A DNA stretch of 45,963 nucleotides from Planctomycetota bacterium (GTDB lineage Bacteria; Planctomycetota; Phycisphaerae; FEN-1346). The stretch covers positions 1-45,963 of the forward strand of contig JAUVZF010000027.1 in the NCBI GenBank assembly GCA_030602705.1, read 5' to 3'. A model generated the notes under the pieces. That model ran no database searches. It had not been told where the DNA came from and worked only from the letters and a program-made list of their open reading frames with translations. Position numbers and translations under genes: made by a program. Below, in pieces: positions 34,915 through 43,712 of this stretch (position 1 is the stretch's first letter; each line of letters starts with the position of its first letter).

Positions 34915-34942
34915 CCGATAGAGATTGCACATTCTCTATCGG
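34915..34942 (-). terminator. Stem-loop after the PEP-CTERM gene
   Basis: CCGATAGAGA (34915-34924) and TCTCTATCGG (34933-34942) form a perfect 10-base stem with an 8-base loop, 25 bases after the stop of the PEP-CTERM gene. On the minus strand it is followed by AATAAAA, not a U-tract, so intrinsic termination is possible but not clear. Confidence 0.4.
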
Positions 34943-34966
34943 GAAAAAGAACCGCTGGGCGGCTGC

Positions 34967-35867
34967 CTACCTCCGGCGCCGCCGACTAATCATGAACCCT
35001 ATACCACCCAAGGCCAACAGCGACATCGTGGCTGGCTCAGGGACAACCGAGGTAACGCGGAACCCGACGGAGTCCTACGTCAGCGTTTCGGCGTAGGGCC
35101 CCTCTACCGCCCAGCCAGAGTTTGAGGCGATATTCTCCGTGTAGTAATTCATTGAGCCACAAAGGTGTGCCGACTCCTGCCACTCCGCGACGTTGGCGGC
35201 CTGGTCGTACGTTTCGTAAGCGGAGGTCGACGGTTTGGCGTCGTAGGAGCCCACCGGCTATTGGTAAATGTTGCGGTTGGTGGAGACGGACCCGTTTGTC
35301 ATGTCCGTCCCGGGCGGTGCTTCACCCGTCGGAGCTGTGTCAGAAGCGGTGGGGTAGAGCCAGTAATTGGCCGTGGCGCCGTCATTCTGGTGATAGGCGG
35401 CCTTGTACCACTCATCCACTGTCGGGACGAAGTACGTCAGACCATTGGCCGCCGCGTAGTCTAAGTGGGACAGGGCGGAACCGCTTGCGTAATAGCCAGT
35501 GCCGCCTGAATCATCCGTCAGCCAGTCGGCGAACGCCTTGGCCTCGATCAAGGTAACATGTGCCGCTGGCTGGTCACCGGACCATGCTCCGGCCCAGCCA
35601 ATGCTGGGATCCGCGGTTGCGGCGGCAGCGAACTGGTCCTCTGTGACTTCGTACGTACCGATGCGGTACGCGTAGTCCACCGCCCCGTAGGCGGTCCCGT
35701 AGGTGGCGAGGGCGATGGGGTCGCCGCTATTCCCGGTATTGCCCACGTCGACGAAGTCCATTGTGAACTCGTTGGGGGGCAGAACCGAAGGTATCCGCCT
35801 GGGCCGCCGGGGCCAGGGCCAGAACCAATCCCGCAACCGCTACAAGACTAATCGTTCGCCTAAACAT
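34967..35867 (-). pseudogene. Formylglycine-generating-enzyme-like PEP-CTERM protein, one frameshift and two in-frame TAG
   Basis: Starts at 35867 after AGGAGG with a signal peptide (MFRRTISLVAVAGLVLALAP, then AQA). A run of six G on the plus strand (35774-35779) shifts the frame; with five the reading continues as APNEFTMDFVDVGN. An FGE/SUMF1-like domain follows (YRIGTYEVTEDQFAAA, AKAFADWL, PTVDEWYKAAYH). TAG occurs at 35258-35260, after NRNIYQ. The same frame goes on with PVGSYDAKPS, DQAANVAEWQES and a second TAG (35075-35077), then DSVGFRVTSVVPEPATMSLL and ISRRRRR, a complete PEP-CTERM anchor. All expected parts of this secreted, surface-sorted protein are present, so damage is recent, or the stops are read through, or there are sequencing errors. 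Confidence 0.8.
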
Positions 35868-36290
35868 GTTACTCCTCCTTTTCCTTTCGCGGCCGCGAAG
35901 CCGTTCAACCTTGTCCCGGCGCGCCGGGATTGCGTTCCGCTGTGCAGCCTACCATTCCTTGACAACTGTTGACGGGTTTTCAGGGCCGTCGGGACCTTCC
36001 CGAGTTGAATTGCCCTTCAGCCCGTATCCTGGGGCCTCGCCCACGGATGTTTCCTTGAACGTCCGACCTCTCCTCCGGGGAGATGGCCCGCGGACGATGA
36101 CCTGTTGCAACCGCTCGGCTTGTGCCGGTTTTGCACAGACATGGGTAACCAATGTGCCCCTTACGTCCTTGGGAGCCTGGGTAGGTATAACACATTTTCG
36201 GCGAAAAGCAAATCGTTGACGGGATGCGTGGGGGGGGGGGCTAAGTCCCTGCGGAATAAGGGGTTATAAAGAGTTCGGGGAGGATTTTTT

Positions 36291-36352
36291 GTAACCGTTC
36301 AGGGCCTTGTGGCCTGTGGTGTCCCGCCCGACTGAGCAACACACCCAGCCCG
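36291..36352. repeat. Dispersed repeat, copy B
   Basis: Same element as 34488-34552, same orientation, sharing AACCGTTCAGG and a following run of conserved short blocks. Flanked by T-rich sequence on the left. Confidence 0.65.
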
Positions 36353-36458
36353 TCTGCTCGCCGTGGGGCTTCTCGCGCGGCGTAGGCCGAGAAGTTGAGT
36401 CCCGATTTATCGGGCGCCGAAACAGCAGGGACAAGTGAGCGAGGATTTAGAAACGGCG

Positions 36459-36490
36459 GCACAGAAGTGGGCCGCGCCCTACTTCTGTGC
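36459..36490. repeat. Strong inverted repeat
   Basis: GCACAGAAGT (36459-36468) and ACTTCTGTGC (36481-36490) are perfect inverted repeats around a 12-base loop that itself holds GGG and CCC able to pair. Could be a bidirectional terminator or the centre of a small mobile element. Confidence 0.55.
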
Positions 36491-36711
36491 TGCCGTACGT
36501 GTTTAATCCCATGAAAGACGGGTGGCATGGTCATCCCGAAGGGCGTGGCAAGTTTTTCTGGCGAGCGCAGGCGGTTGTAGCGCCCGTACGGGCGGCCGTT
36601 GGCGGCGACGTCGGCTGGCCCTTCGGTCGGGGCTCCGCCCCTCCCTCCGGCCCAGCCGGCGAATCAACACCCGATTCTCTCATAACACTTGGCACAAGAA
36701 TCGGGAAGGGG

Positions 36712-37515
36712 TCACTGCCGCATGCGCTTGCTATAGGCTTCGGCCCTCTCGATGGCGGTGTTGACCGAGGGACGGAACATCTCGACGAAGACCCACGCTG
36801 GCGAGCCCTCCTCCGGGTCATGGATTCCTTTGGAGTGCACGTACTGCTGCACCGTGCTCAGGAATTCCTCGACCTTCCTCGGGGAAGGGCAAAGCAAGCC
36901 TGTCTCGCCGCGACTGCGGGTACAGCCAGACCTGAGGCCCGTCAATCGACGAGTATATCGCTACTGCAATACGAAATCGCTCTTGGCCAATCTGATCTGC
37001 GTAGCCGCGCAGGTTCTTTGCGATGCCAACGGCGTTTGCTTCATTCTGCCGCCTGTGGTCAAAGAACTGAAGAACGTACCCCACCTTGAGATCGGTGTAG
37101 CGAAGTTCTCGATAGACCTTGGCCGCGTCACCGGGTAGTGGCCCTTCCGCCTCAGACGAGGCATCAATCTCGCCCAAAGCCTTCTCTGGTGACTTGTTCT
37201 TGCCGACCTCTATGACGATGAGCGCCTGGGCGTCGATGGGATCGGGCACGCTGCGCCCATGTCCAACTCGTCGACCAGACGCGAGCGCTCGACGCCCTGC
37301 CCTCGACCGACGCACCGAAGCAGGGCCGCGACGCTGCCAGAGCGACCGGCACCTGTGACGCCGCGCCACCGACGGCCCCCCAGGCGCGCAGCGCATTTGC
37401 AGCGCGCAGGTTGCCCGGGACGCCAATACTCGCCATCACTTGCCAGGAAGAGGAGTTGGAGAACGAGGACGGCAAACGCGCGCAAGTGGTAGTAAACGTC
37501 GCCACTTACCGCCAC
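36712..37515 (-). pseudogene. Frameshifted gene of unknown function
   Basis: Three reading frames join into one plausible protein. A start with a hydrophobic helix (GTG at 37515, VYYHLRAFAVLVLQLLFLAS) runs to VDELDMG. The next frame gives PIDAQALIVIEVGKNKSPEK, LRYTDLKVGYVLQFFDHRRQ and RIAVAIYSSIDGPQVWLYPQ. A third frame gives PRKVEEFLSTVQQYVHSKGI and ends VNTAIERAEAYSKRMRQ. The changes fall near 37260 and near 36890-36910. The family is not recognised. The signal-like start suggests export or membrane anchoring. The gene sits 17 bases downstream of tRNA-Thr in the same direction. Two frame changes argue for decay, unless sequencing errors are responsible. Confidence 0.5.
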
Positions 37516-37532
37516 TTGTCAACACATGACAA

Positions 37533-37607
37533 TGGAGCCACCTCGGGGATTTGAACCCCGAACCCCCGCTTTACGAAAGCGGTGCTCTACCGTTGAGCTA
37601 AGGTGGC
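37533..37607 (-). tRNA. tRNA-Thr (anticodon CGT)
   Basis: A full cloverleaf of 75 bases with an encoded CCA end. Acceptor stem GCCACCT / AGGTGGC, D-arm GCTC / GAGC, anticodon stem CCGCT / AGCGG around loop TTCGTAA, giving anticodon CGT for codon ACG. The T-arm is CGGGG TTCAAAT CCCCG, and discriminator T is followed by CCA. It is flanked by 11-base inverted repeats (37498-37508 and 37650-37660). Confidence 0.97.
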
Positions 37608-37709
37608 CCGATATGTTGTCCACTTGTGACAAGCCTTGGCGGCTTGCCCTAAGTGGCGACAAGTCTACCGCCTGCGCCCCAGTCTTGTCAAGCCCGCCGC
37701 TTCCGGTTG

Positions 37710-39296
37710 TCACAGCAAAGTGATAATGTCCGGTTTTCCGCAAGATGAAAGTGTCCGCTTGAAAGGCTTTCGCCAAGGGTGGTCGGGCGAGGGTTTGCCT
37801 TGGGAGCGTCGGGGCGGGGCGGAGGCCGAGGGCAGTTGCCAGGCTTTCGAGATCCCCACGGCGCCCTTTCTTCCGCCCAAGAGCAGGCCGACGCGGCCCG
37901 TGGCTCGGCCGGGCAGGCTATAGCACTCGATGAGGACGTCGTTGAGATAAAACTCCAACAAGGAGTGCTTGAGCAACAGGCGGAACGACGGCTTCTTGCC
38001 GAAATCCATCTGGCGGTCGACGCGTTTCTCGCGTTTGAAGCCGGCGCCATCGCCCTGCATCGGACCGAGTTCAGTTACGCCGCCGGCTCTCACGAGGATG
38101 GCGCCGCCCTGCCCTGCGGCGTACTCCACGTAGAGACCAACCGGTTTCGCGGCCTCGGTCCCGGGCAAGGCGAGAGTGCCTTCCAGGATGACACCATCTT
38201 CGACGTTCAACTCGGCGGCGAGCATGGCGATGGGCGACTCCGCGCTCTCGTTGACGTTGGGCAACTTCACCTCGGCCGCGTCGTCCTTGAGCCTATCGTT
38301 ACCTTTCCACCAGGTCAGCCGCAACGTCCCTTCATCGTCGACAAAAGTCGCCTTCAGCGGGGCGAAATAGACCTGTCGATTTCGGGCGATCGAATGGTGG
38401 TTGACCAGCACGCCGCCCGGCGTGGGGAAGAAACGGGCGAAGTAGGTGTGCGGGAGGCCGCTCAGCAGGTTGAAGTTCTTCCCGGCCGCGCGGAACGGCC
38501 CTTCGGGCTCCTCCGCCACGAGGGTGACCATGCGGCCGCCGGTGCCGAACATCATGTAATACCGCTCGCCGATCTTCTCGATGGCGCCGACCTCGCCGCC
38601 CCCGACACCGTGCACCTTGGGCGGCGGCAGCGCCTTCCACGTGACGCCGTCCCGGCTCTGCCCGAAGCCGAAGCGTCCGCCCATCTCCTTCTTGGGCGTG
38701 GCCGTCCAGTAGCCGTACAGTTCGTTGCCGCCGGGCTTCCGGATCGTCCAGATGCAGTCCCAACGTCCCTTCCGCTCGTACCATCGCTCGTCCTGCTTGA
38801 ACTCGTACTCGTTGCCCAGCCGGGTCCAGTGAAGGAGGTCGGTCGATTCGGCGAAGAAGATGGTCTGCCGCGGGCCGCGCCATTCGGAGAAGTTCATGAG
38901 GAACTTCCCATCTTTCTCGAAGGTCGGGGACCGCCACGTGGAGCCGGTGCCCATCCAGGTCACGCCGTCGGCCTTGGCAAGGATGCGGCCGATCTCTTTC
39001 CAGTGGACGCCATCGGTCGAGGTGGCCATGGAGATGTTGTCCCACTGGCTCCGCTTCGCGAGGTAATACAGGTAGTACGTTCCCTCGTGGAGGTACAGCC
39101 AGGTGTCCCACATGTTGCCTGTCTGCTTCGACCTCGCCTTGTAGAACATTAACTGGTTGTCCACGGTCACGCCCTCGATGGTGGGCACTCTCTGGCTCCC
39201 CGCAACCTGGGCGGATAGACCGAGGACCGTCGCGGTCAACACGAAAGCGGCGACCGTCACGACCCCAGGTCTTCCGGCTGGCTTCCACGCGTTCAC
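37710..39296 (-). CDS. Secreted five-bladed-propeller glycoside hydrolase-like protein
   Basis: 528 residues with a signal peptide (VVTVAAFVLTATVLGLSAQ). Propeller blades are visible in repeated patterns such as WDTWLYLHEGTYYLYYLAKR, ISMATSTDGVHWKEIG, WRSPTFEKDGKFLMNFSEW, FFAESTDLLHWTRLGNEYEF and WDCIWTIRKPGGNELYGYW, as in GH32/GH43/GH117-type enzymes. A beta-sandwich follows (about 330-480) with a GH32-like LLLKHSLLEFYLNDVLIECY. Substrate is not predictable. The last 30 residues (TLSSCGKPDIITLL) look like translation of foreign repeat DNA, so the natural C-terminus may have been replaced. GTG start at 39296 is supported by AAGGAG eight bases upstream. Lies 67 bases after the rhamnosidase gene, probably co-transcribed. 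Confidence 0.8.
   Translation of the reverse strand: MNAWKPAGRPGVVTVAAFVLTATVLGLSAQVAGSQRVPTIEGVTVDNQLMFYKARSKQTGNMWDTWLYLHEGTYYLYYLAKRSQWDNISMATSTDGVHWKEIGRILAKADGVTWMGTGSTWRSPTFEKDGKFLMNFSEWRGPRQTIFFAESTDLLHWTRLGNEYEFKQDERWYERKGRWDCIWTIRKPGGNELYGYWTATPKKEMGGRFGFGQSRDGVTWKALPPPKVHGVGGGEVGAIEKIGERYYMMFGTGGRMVTLVAEEPEGPFRAAGKNFNLLSGLPHTYFARFFPTPGGVLVNHHSIARNRQVYFAPLKATFVDDEGTLRLTWWKGNDRLKDDAAEVKLPNVNESAESPIAMLAAELNVEDGVILEGTLALPGTEAAKPVGLYVEYAAGQGGAILVRAGGVTELGPMQGDGAGFKREKRVDRQMDFGKKPSFRLLLKHSLLEFYLNDVLIECYSLPGRATGRVGLLLGGRKGAVGISKAWQLPSASAPPRRSQGKPSPDHPWRKPFKRTLSSCGKPDIITLL
37721..37760. mobile_element. Possible IS-end sequence at the 3' end of the propeller gene
   Basis: Contains TGTCCGGTTTTCCGCAAG and then AAAGTGTCCGCTT, i.e. 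two TGTCCG boxes 26 bases apart, a layout like the multiple terminal boxes of IS21-type elements. No transposase is near. Low confidence. Confidence 0.25.
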
Positions 39297-39363
39297 TTGA
39301 CTCTCTCCTTGGCTGCGATTCCACCGTTCGGCTTGGCCATCTGCTTACGCCGGTCTCCGGCTG

Positions 39364-42300
39364 CTATTGAATCCCCTTGGGCAGATTACGCGCTCCGATC
39401 AACGTGAAGGAGTAGGATCCGGACCCGACGTCGAACACTACGCATTCGGCCTTCTCGCTGCCACCGGTTATCCCTGCGACCCCGCCGACATACGAGCCGT
39501 TTCTCCAGATTACCTCACCGCCTTCCTCGACCGTGACGCTCTGCAGCCCTGCCTTCGGAACACTCACCTTGGCCTCGCTGTTGACCGGTACAGAGACGTC
39601 CAGGGCCACGGAGTCATCCGTTCTCTTCCACCCGGACGATACCATGCCGCGAACGGTCTTTATCGAGGCGCTGGCGTGTTTCAGGTCACCGAGCAGGTGG
39701 GGCTCAATGCGAATCCGCCGAAAGCCGGGAGTCATGTAAGGGGGGCCGTAGTAGTCCGGGCCCTTGATGCCGGCCAGGTCGTTGTAGAAGAACTCGTCGA
39801 TCGTCGCCCACATGATCATGCTCTCGGCGCCCCCTCCCAGCCCCCACGCTTCCCAGATCGTCGTCGCTCCCTGTTCAACCATGTAGCCCCAGCCGGGATA
39901 GGTAGGCGTGGTTGTGACCTGGTACAGCACGTCCCCCTGGCCATGGTCCGCGAGAGTATCGATCATGCAGGTGGTGCCGGTGTTGCCCGTGTGCAGGTGG
40001 CCGTCGCGTTTCTCCATGATGTCCCGTACGACGTTCGCCACCACGGCGTGTTCGTTGGCTTCGGGGACGATCCCGAGCGCCAGAGGAAACAGGTTAGCCG
40101 TCTGCGAGCCTGTGGCGTATTGCTTGGCAGGCTTGTTCAACCACTTCGCGTTGAACGCCTGCTTGATCTTCTCTGCCAGGCGGGAATAACGCCGGGCGTC
40201 GTCGGCTTTGCCCAGGAGCCCCGCGGCCCGAGAGACGATCAAGGCGCCACGATAGTAGTAGCCGGTCCAGACCAGGGGCCGCGGGGTCTCGCTCGATATG
40301 AATTCTTCCTTGCCCGGGGATTCGCCCGGCAGCATGTGGTCGCCGTAGTGACCCCTGGTCACAATATGGTCCTCTGCGATCGAAGTCAGGTAATCGATCC
40401 ATCGCTTCATGCCGGCATAGTGCTCTTGAAGGACACGTTCGTCCCCGTAGTATTGATGCAGATACCACACAAGAAGCGGATAGTTCCCGCCCCACGCGGG
40501 GTCCGACCTGTCGCCGGGGTAACTGGGAGCGACGTCCGGAACCGCGCCGCTCTCATGCTGAGCATCCGATATGTCATCGAGCCACTTCGTCCAAAACAGC
40601 GGCATGTGTTTTCTCGGATACAGCGTCCCTGCAACCGTTGCCGGATCGGTCCACGCCCAATGCTCCCGATGAAGGCAGTCCAGCGGGATGCCAAACAAGC
40701 CGTTTGTAAGGGTCCAGACAACGTTCTTGTGAATCCGGTTCAGCAATGGATTGGAGCAGTGGAAGTCACCGGACATGTCCACCGCCGAGTGAACCACTCT
40801 GCCCTCGAGATCTTCCGCCCTCGGCGTGCCCGGGTATCCCTCGACCTGGACGTAACGGACGGGATGGTACGTGAACCTTGGCTCGTAAACCTCTCCTTTG
40901 GGATCGCCTTTCAGGATGTATCTATCCGTCTCACCTCCCCTTCTGTGCCGTCGCTTGTCCACCAACCCGCTGTCCTCGAAGACCCGTGCGGAATACTTGA
41001 TCGCCACCCGGGCGCCTCTCGGGCCTTTCACGCGGAGCCTCACCCACCCCCCGAAGAGTTGTCCCATGTCGTAGACGTAGACGCCGGGTTTCGGGTTGGT
41101 CAGCCTGACCGGCTCGATCGTTTTGTTCACCTTGATGGCCGGCATCAACTGCGAGTCGAGCCTCCCGCGCGGGCCCTCTTTGATCACGGCATGATCCCAA
41201 TTCGCATCATCATAGGCCGGGGCCGCCCAGCCCGGCTTCTCCAACCGGGCGTCATAGGTCTCGCCGCCGTACAGATCATTCCGGGTGATCGGACCGCCGG
41301 CGACCCTCCAGGTCCGATCCGTCTTGACGCTTGTGACGGTGCCGTCGGCAAACTCGACATTCATCTGCATAAGGAGTCTTGGTGAGTCGCCGTATTTCAG
41401 GCGCCCGGGTTCACTGTACCATCCGTTGCCGAGCATCACGCCGACGGCGTTGGGTCCTTCGCGCAGCCGATCCGTCACGTCGTAGGTCACGTATAAAGTG
41501 CGTTTGTTGTAGTCGGTCGTGGCAGGGTCAAGAACGTGGTCGCCGACTTTCTTGCCGTTGACGAGCAGTTCGTACCAGCCCAACCCGGAAATGTAAGCAC
41601 GGGCACGCTTGATCTTCTTCTCAAGCGTGAACTCTTTGCGCAGCACGGGGGACCGGCCGGTCAGCCGGGACAGGGCATCGCGGTCGACCGCCTCGCCCCC
41701 GGAGCCTTCGGCACTGTTGGCAAGATCATCGTCCAACTTCCACCAGCCGACCGGGCCTCGGATATCACCGCCCTGCCGCCCTGAGACCAACGCCTTGATC
41801 TCGGCGGCCGACAGCGCACGGTCATAGACCCGGACATCGTCGATCCCTCCCTTGAAGAACTCGCCGGCGGAATTCAACGAGCCTATGTAAGCACTGGCGG
41901 TTCCGCCCTTGTCCAGTGTGCCGGGGTGAGCGAAGTCGCCGATCTCGGCGCCGTCGAAGTAGATCCTGATATCCGAACTGTCATACGTCACGGTTGCCAA
42001 GTGCCAGTTCCCGTCCGTCATCACGGAAACGTCCGCATTGGCGCCTTTCTCCACGTACCTCCCGTTGATGCCCAATCCAACCCAGAGACCTCGTATCCCA
42101 TCCCCGTAGCCGGTTGCCAACAGGTGCCTGGCGTTGCCGTCCTCTTTCCTGTAGATCTCCTCCCAGCCTCCGCCCCGGTCGCCGGCTTTCCCAACCCTGA
42201 CGGGCTTGATCCAGGCACTGATGGTGATGGCGTTGGCGGGCTTGAGTTTCGCGTAGTGCGGTATTCTTATGGTCTGACGTCTACCGTCGAGGTGAAGCGC

Positions 42301-42786
42301 CCGGCCGAACCTGCCCGCTGTAAAACCCATGGCGGGGCTCGCGTGCATCCCGATCCACCTGCCTTCCCAATCGCCTTCCTTCAAAAGACCCATCTCAAAT
42401 GTGGCCGGCGCACTCCAGGCGCTGACTTTGCCATCCTTGTCCCATACACGGACCTTCCACCAGCACGTCTCGCCGCTTGCCAGGTCGCTGCCCTCGTAAG
42501 CCACGCCAGCCGATTGGGCCGATCTCACCTTTCCGCTGTCCCACTTGTCGCCGGTGTCGGCATCGAGCCTTGCCTTGCCGGCGGCGACCAGAACCTGGCA
42601 GGCCGACTGCATCTGCCCCCGCAGGGCCGACCTCAGCACCCAACTGAACCTCGGACGGGCCGTGTCGACGCCCAGGGGATTGACGGCGTATTCGCACCTC
42701 AGGTCTTCAACCGTCACGGGACTTTCTGCCGCCTGAGCCGAATGGAAAGCACACAAGCAGGCGAAGAGCAACGGATAGCATCTCAT
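39364..42786 (-). CDS. Alpha-L-rhamnosidase (GH78) with inserted LamG domain
   Basis: 1140 residues, secreted (MRCYPLLFACLCAFHSAQAA signal). Order: N-terminal beta domain (VEDLRCEYAVNPLGVDTARP, about 23-140); LamG/concanavalin-like domain (FGRALHLDGRRQTIRIPHYA ... IDDVRVYDRALSAAEIKAL, about 150-335) inserted before the next module; Bac_rhamnosidase_N (VLRKEFTLEKKIKRARAYIS ... GNGWYSEPG); concanavalin-like rhamnosidase part (YDMGQLFGGWVRLRVKGPRG); (alpha/alpha)6 catalytic barrel (SNPLLNRIHKNVVWTLTNGL ... GIPLDCLHREHWAWTDPATV ... GWGYMVEQGATTIWEAWG); C-terminal beta domain. It removes terminal L-rhamnose from pectin-like or sulfated polysaccharides. The usual DCPxRxERxGWxGD motif is altered to DCLHREHWAWTDPA. 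ATGA overlap with the upstream fragment. Confidence 0.9.
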   Translation of the reverse strand: MRCYPLLFACLCAFHSAQAAESPVTVEDLRCEYAVNPLGVDTARPRFSWVLRSALRGQMQSACQVLVAAGKARLDADTGDKWDSGKVRSAQSAGVAYEGSDLASGETCWWKVRVWDKDGKVSAWSAPATFEMGLLKEGDWEGRWIGMHASPAMGFTAGRFGRALHLDGRRQTIRIPHYAKLKPANAITISAWIKPVRVGKAGDRGGGWEEIYRKEDGNARHLLATGYGDGIRGLWVGLGINGRYVEKGANADVSVMTDGNWHLATVTYDSSDIRIYFDGAEIGDFAHPGTLDKGGTASAYIGSLNSAGEFFKGGIDDVRVYDRALSAAEIKALVSGRQGGDIRGPVGWWKLDDDLANSAEGSGGEAVDRDALSRLTGRSPVLRKEFTLEKKIKRARAYISGLGWYELLVNGKKVGDHVLDPATTDYNKRTLYVTYDVTDRLREGPNAVGVMLGNGWYSEPGRLKYGDSPRLLMQMNVEFADGTVTSVKTDRTWRVAGGPITRNDLYGGETYDARLEKPGWAAPAYDDANWDHAVIKEGPRGRLDSQLMPAIKVNKTIEPVRLTNPKPGVYVYDMGQLFGGWVRLRVKGPRGARVAIKYSARVFEDSGLVDKRRHRRGGETDRYILKGDPKGEVYEPRFTYHPVRYVQVEGYPGTPRAEDLEGRVVHSAVDMSGDFHCSNPLLNRIHKNVVWTLTNGLFGIPLDCLHREHWAWTDPATVAGTLYPRKHMPLFWTKWLDDISDAQHESGAVPDVAPSYPGDRSDPAWGGNYPLLVWYLHQYYGDERVLQEHYAGMKRWIDYLTSIAEDHIVTRGHYGDHMLPGESPGKEEFISSETPRPLVWTGYYYRGALIVSRAAGLLGKADDARRYSRLAEKIKQAFNAKWLNKPAKQYATGSQTANLFPLALGIVPEANEHAVVANVVRDIMEKRDGHLHTGNTGTTCMIDTLADHGQGDVLYQVTTTPTYPGWGYMVEQGATTIWEAWGLGGGAESMIMWATIDEFFYNDLAGIKGPDYYGPPYMTPGFRRIRIEPHLLGDLKHASASIKTVRGMVSSGWKRTDDSVALDVSVPVNSEAKVSVPKAGLQSVTVEEGGEVIWRNGSYVGGVAGITGGSEKAECVVFDVGSGSYSFTLIGARNLPKGIQ

Positions 42787-43655
42787 GATTTCCCCCGTTT
42801 CAGGAGCATCACGAACCATAGCGGGGATCTGCCAGTTCTCCAGGACGTGCTGCAACGGGCCAGAGTACTCACCTGCCGGGGCCTTTTCAAGCCCACCCGG
42901 TCCGCCCTGTGGAAAGCGCCGGCGGCGCGGGCCGTCACCCTGACCTCGAGCGGCTTCGGCGAATCGGCTACGCCGATCTCCTGAGAGATGCCGCCGAACA
43001 ACGGCAACTGCTTGATGGGAACATCGAATCTTTCGCCGCCCGCCTCGACCTGGATCGTCAGGTCCGACGCCGGGGCAGTGAGCCCCACGGTTACCTCCAC
43101 GGCACGCCGCACCTTGCCGTTGCGGCGAATGTAAAACGGCGTCGGCCTTACGGCGACGCTCTGGATGTCGGGCTTGGGCATCCGGCCGGCCGGGTCGTTC
43201 AGGAGGGTCACGGCGTCGTACTGGACCCACGACCCCTCGGTGCAGGCGAGGACCAGTTCGTTTGCCCCCTTGCGCAACAGGTTCGCCTGCACCGAAAGTT
43301 CGATCTTCTGCGGCTTGCCCGCTTCGGGATTCACGAGCGATGCGTCACCGCCCCCCGGCCGCAGGCGGAAGCGGCCCGTTCGCCCGCCAAGGGTGACGGC
43401 GTAGACCGGCGGCGCCTGAGCATGCACGTCGGCGAACTCGATCCGAAGCGTGAACACGCCGCGAGGCTCGTCGGCGAGCGAGAAGCAAATCGTGAACGGA
43501 TGCACACGTCTACCGGCCCAGTCGTCGGCCGGACCCGGATGGATGAACGGCCAGTCGCGCTGGGCCTCGCTCTTGCCGACCTCGAAGACCGGCACCTTCC
43601 GTGCGAAGCGGCTCCGATAGGCGGGGTGGTTCCGCGCATCAACGCACGGTTCCAC
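42783..43655 (-). pseudogene. Truncated carbohydrate-enzyme fragment with CBM-like domain
   Basis: The frame opens directly after the transporter stop, has no signal peptide, and starts only with GTG. Residues about 22-150 read VPVFEVGKSEAQRDW, ADDWAGRRVHPFTI, LRIEFADVHAQAPP and NELVLACTEGSWVQYDAVTL, resembling the carbohydrate-binding-like third domain of PL4 rhamnogalacturonan lyases. A beta domain follows (VRRAVEVTVGLTAPASDLTI). Near residue 240 the sense is lost, while another frame reads VLENWQIPAMVRDAPETGE up to the rhamnosidase start. The fragment therefore lacks both the export signal and the catalytic part. Overlaps the rhamnosidase start by ATGA, possibly a secondary junction. Confidence 0.5.
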
Positions 43656-43712
43656 GCACCGCGCTTCTATCGGCGCAGGCGATGGCTGCCAAGCGGTTCT
43701 CCGCGGGCGCGT

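Larger units (their letters stand above)
35868..36711. other. Long intergenic region with repeats and hairpins, no gene recognised
   Basis: About 840 bases. It contains the second copy of palindrome TCCCGGCGCGCCGGGA (35914-35929), a run of ten G just before 36241, dispersed repeat copy B (36291-36352), a short CCCGAT/ATCGGG hairpin near 36403 and a strong hairpin at 36459-36490. Several short open frames exist but none looks like a protein. The density of palindromes suggests REP-like or MITE-derived DNA. Confidence 0.5.

Noticed and set aside
34641-35096. Plus-strand open frames near 34641-35096
   Set aside because: They run through palindromes and the antisense of the PEP-CTERM tail; no protein features.
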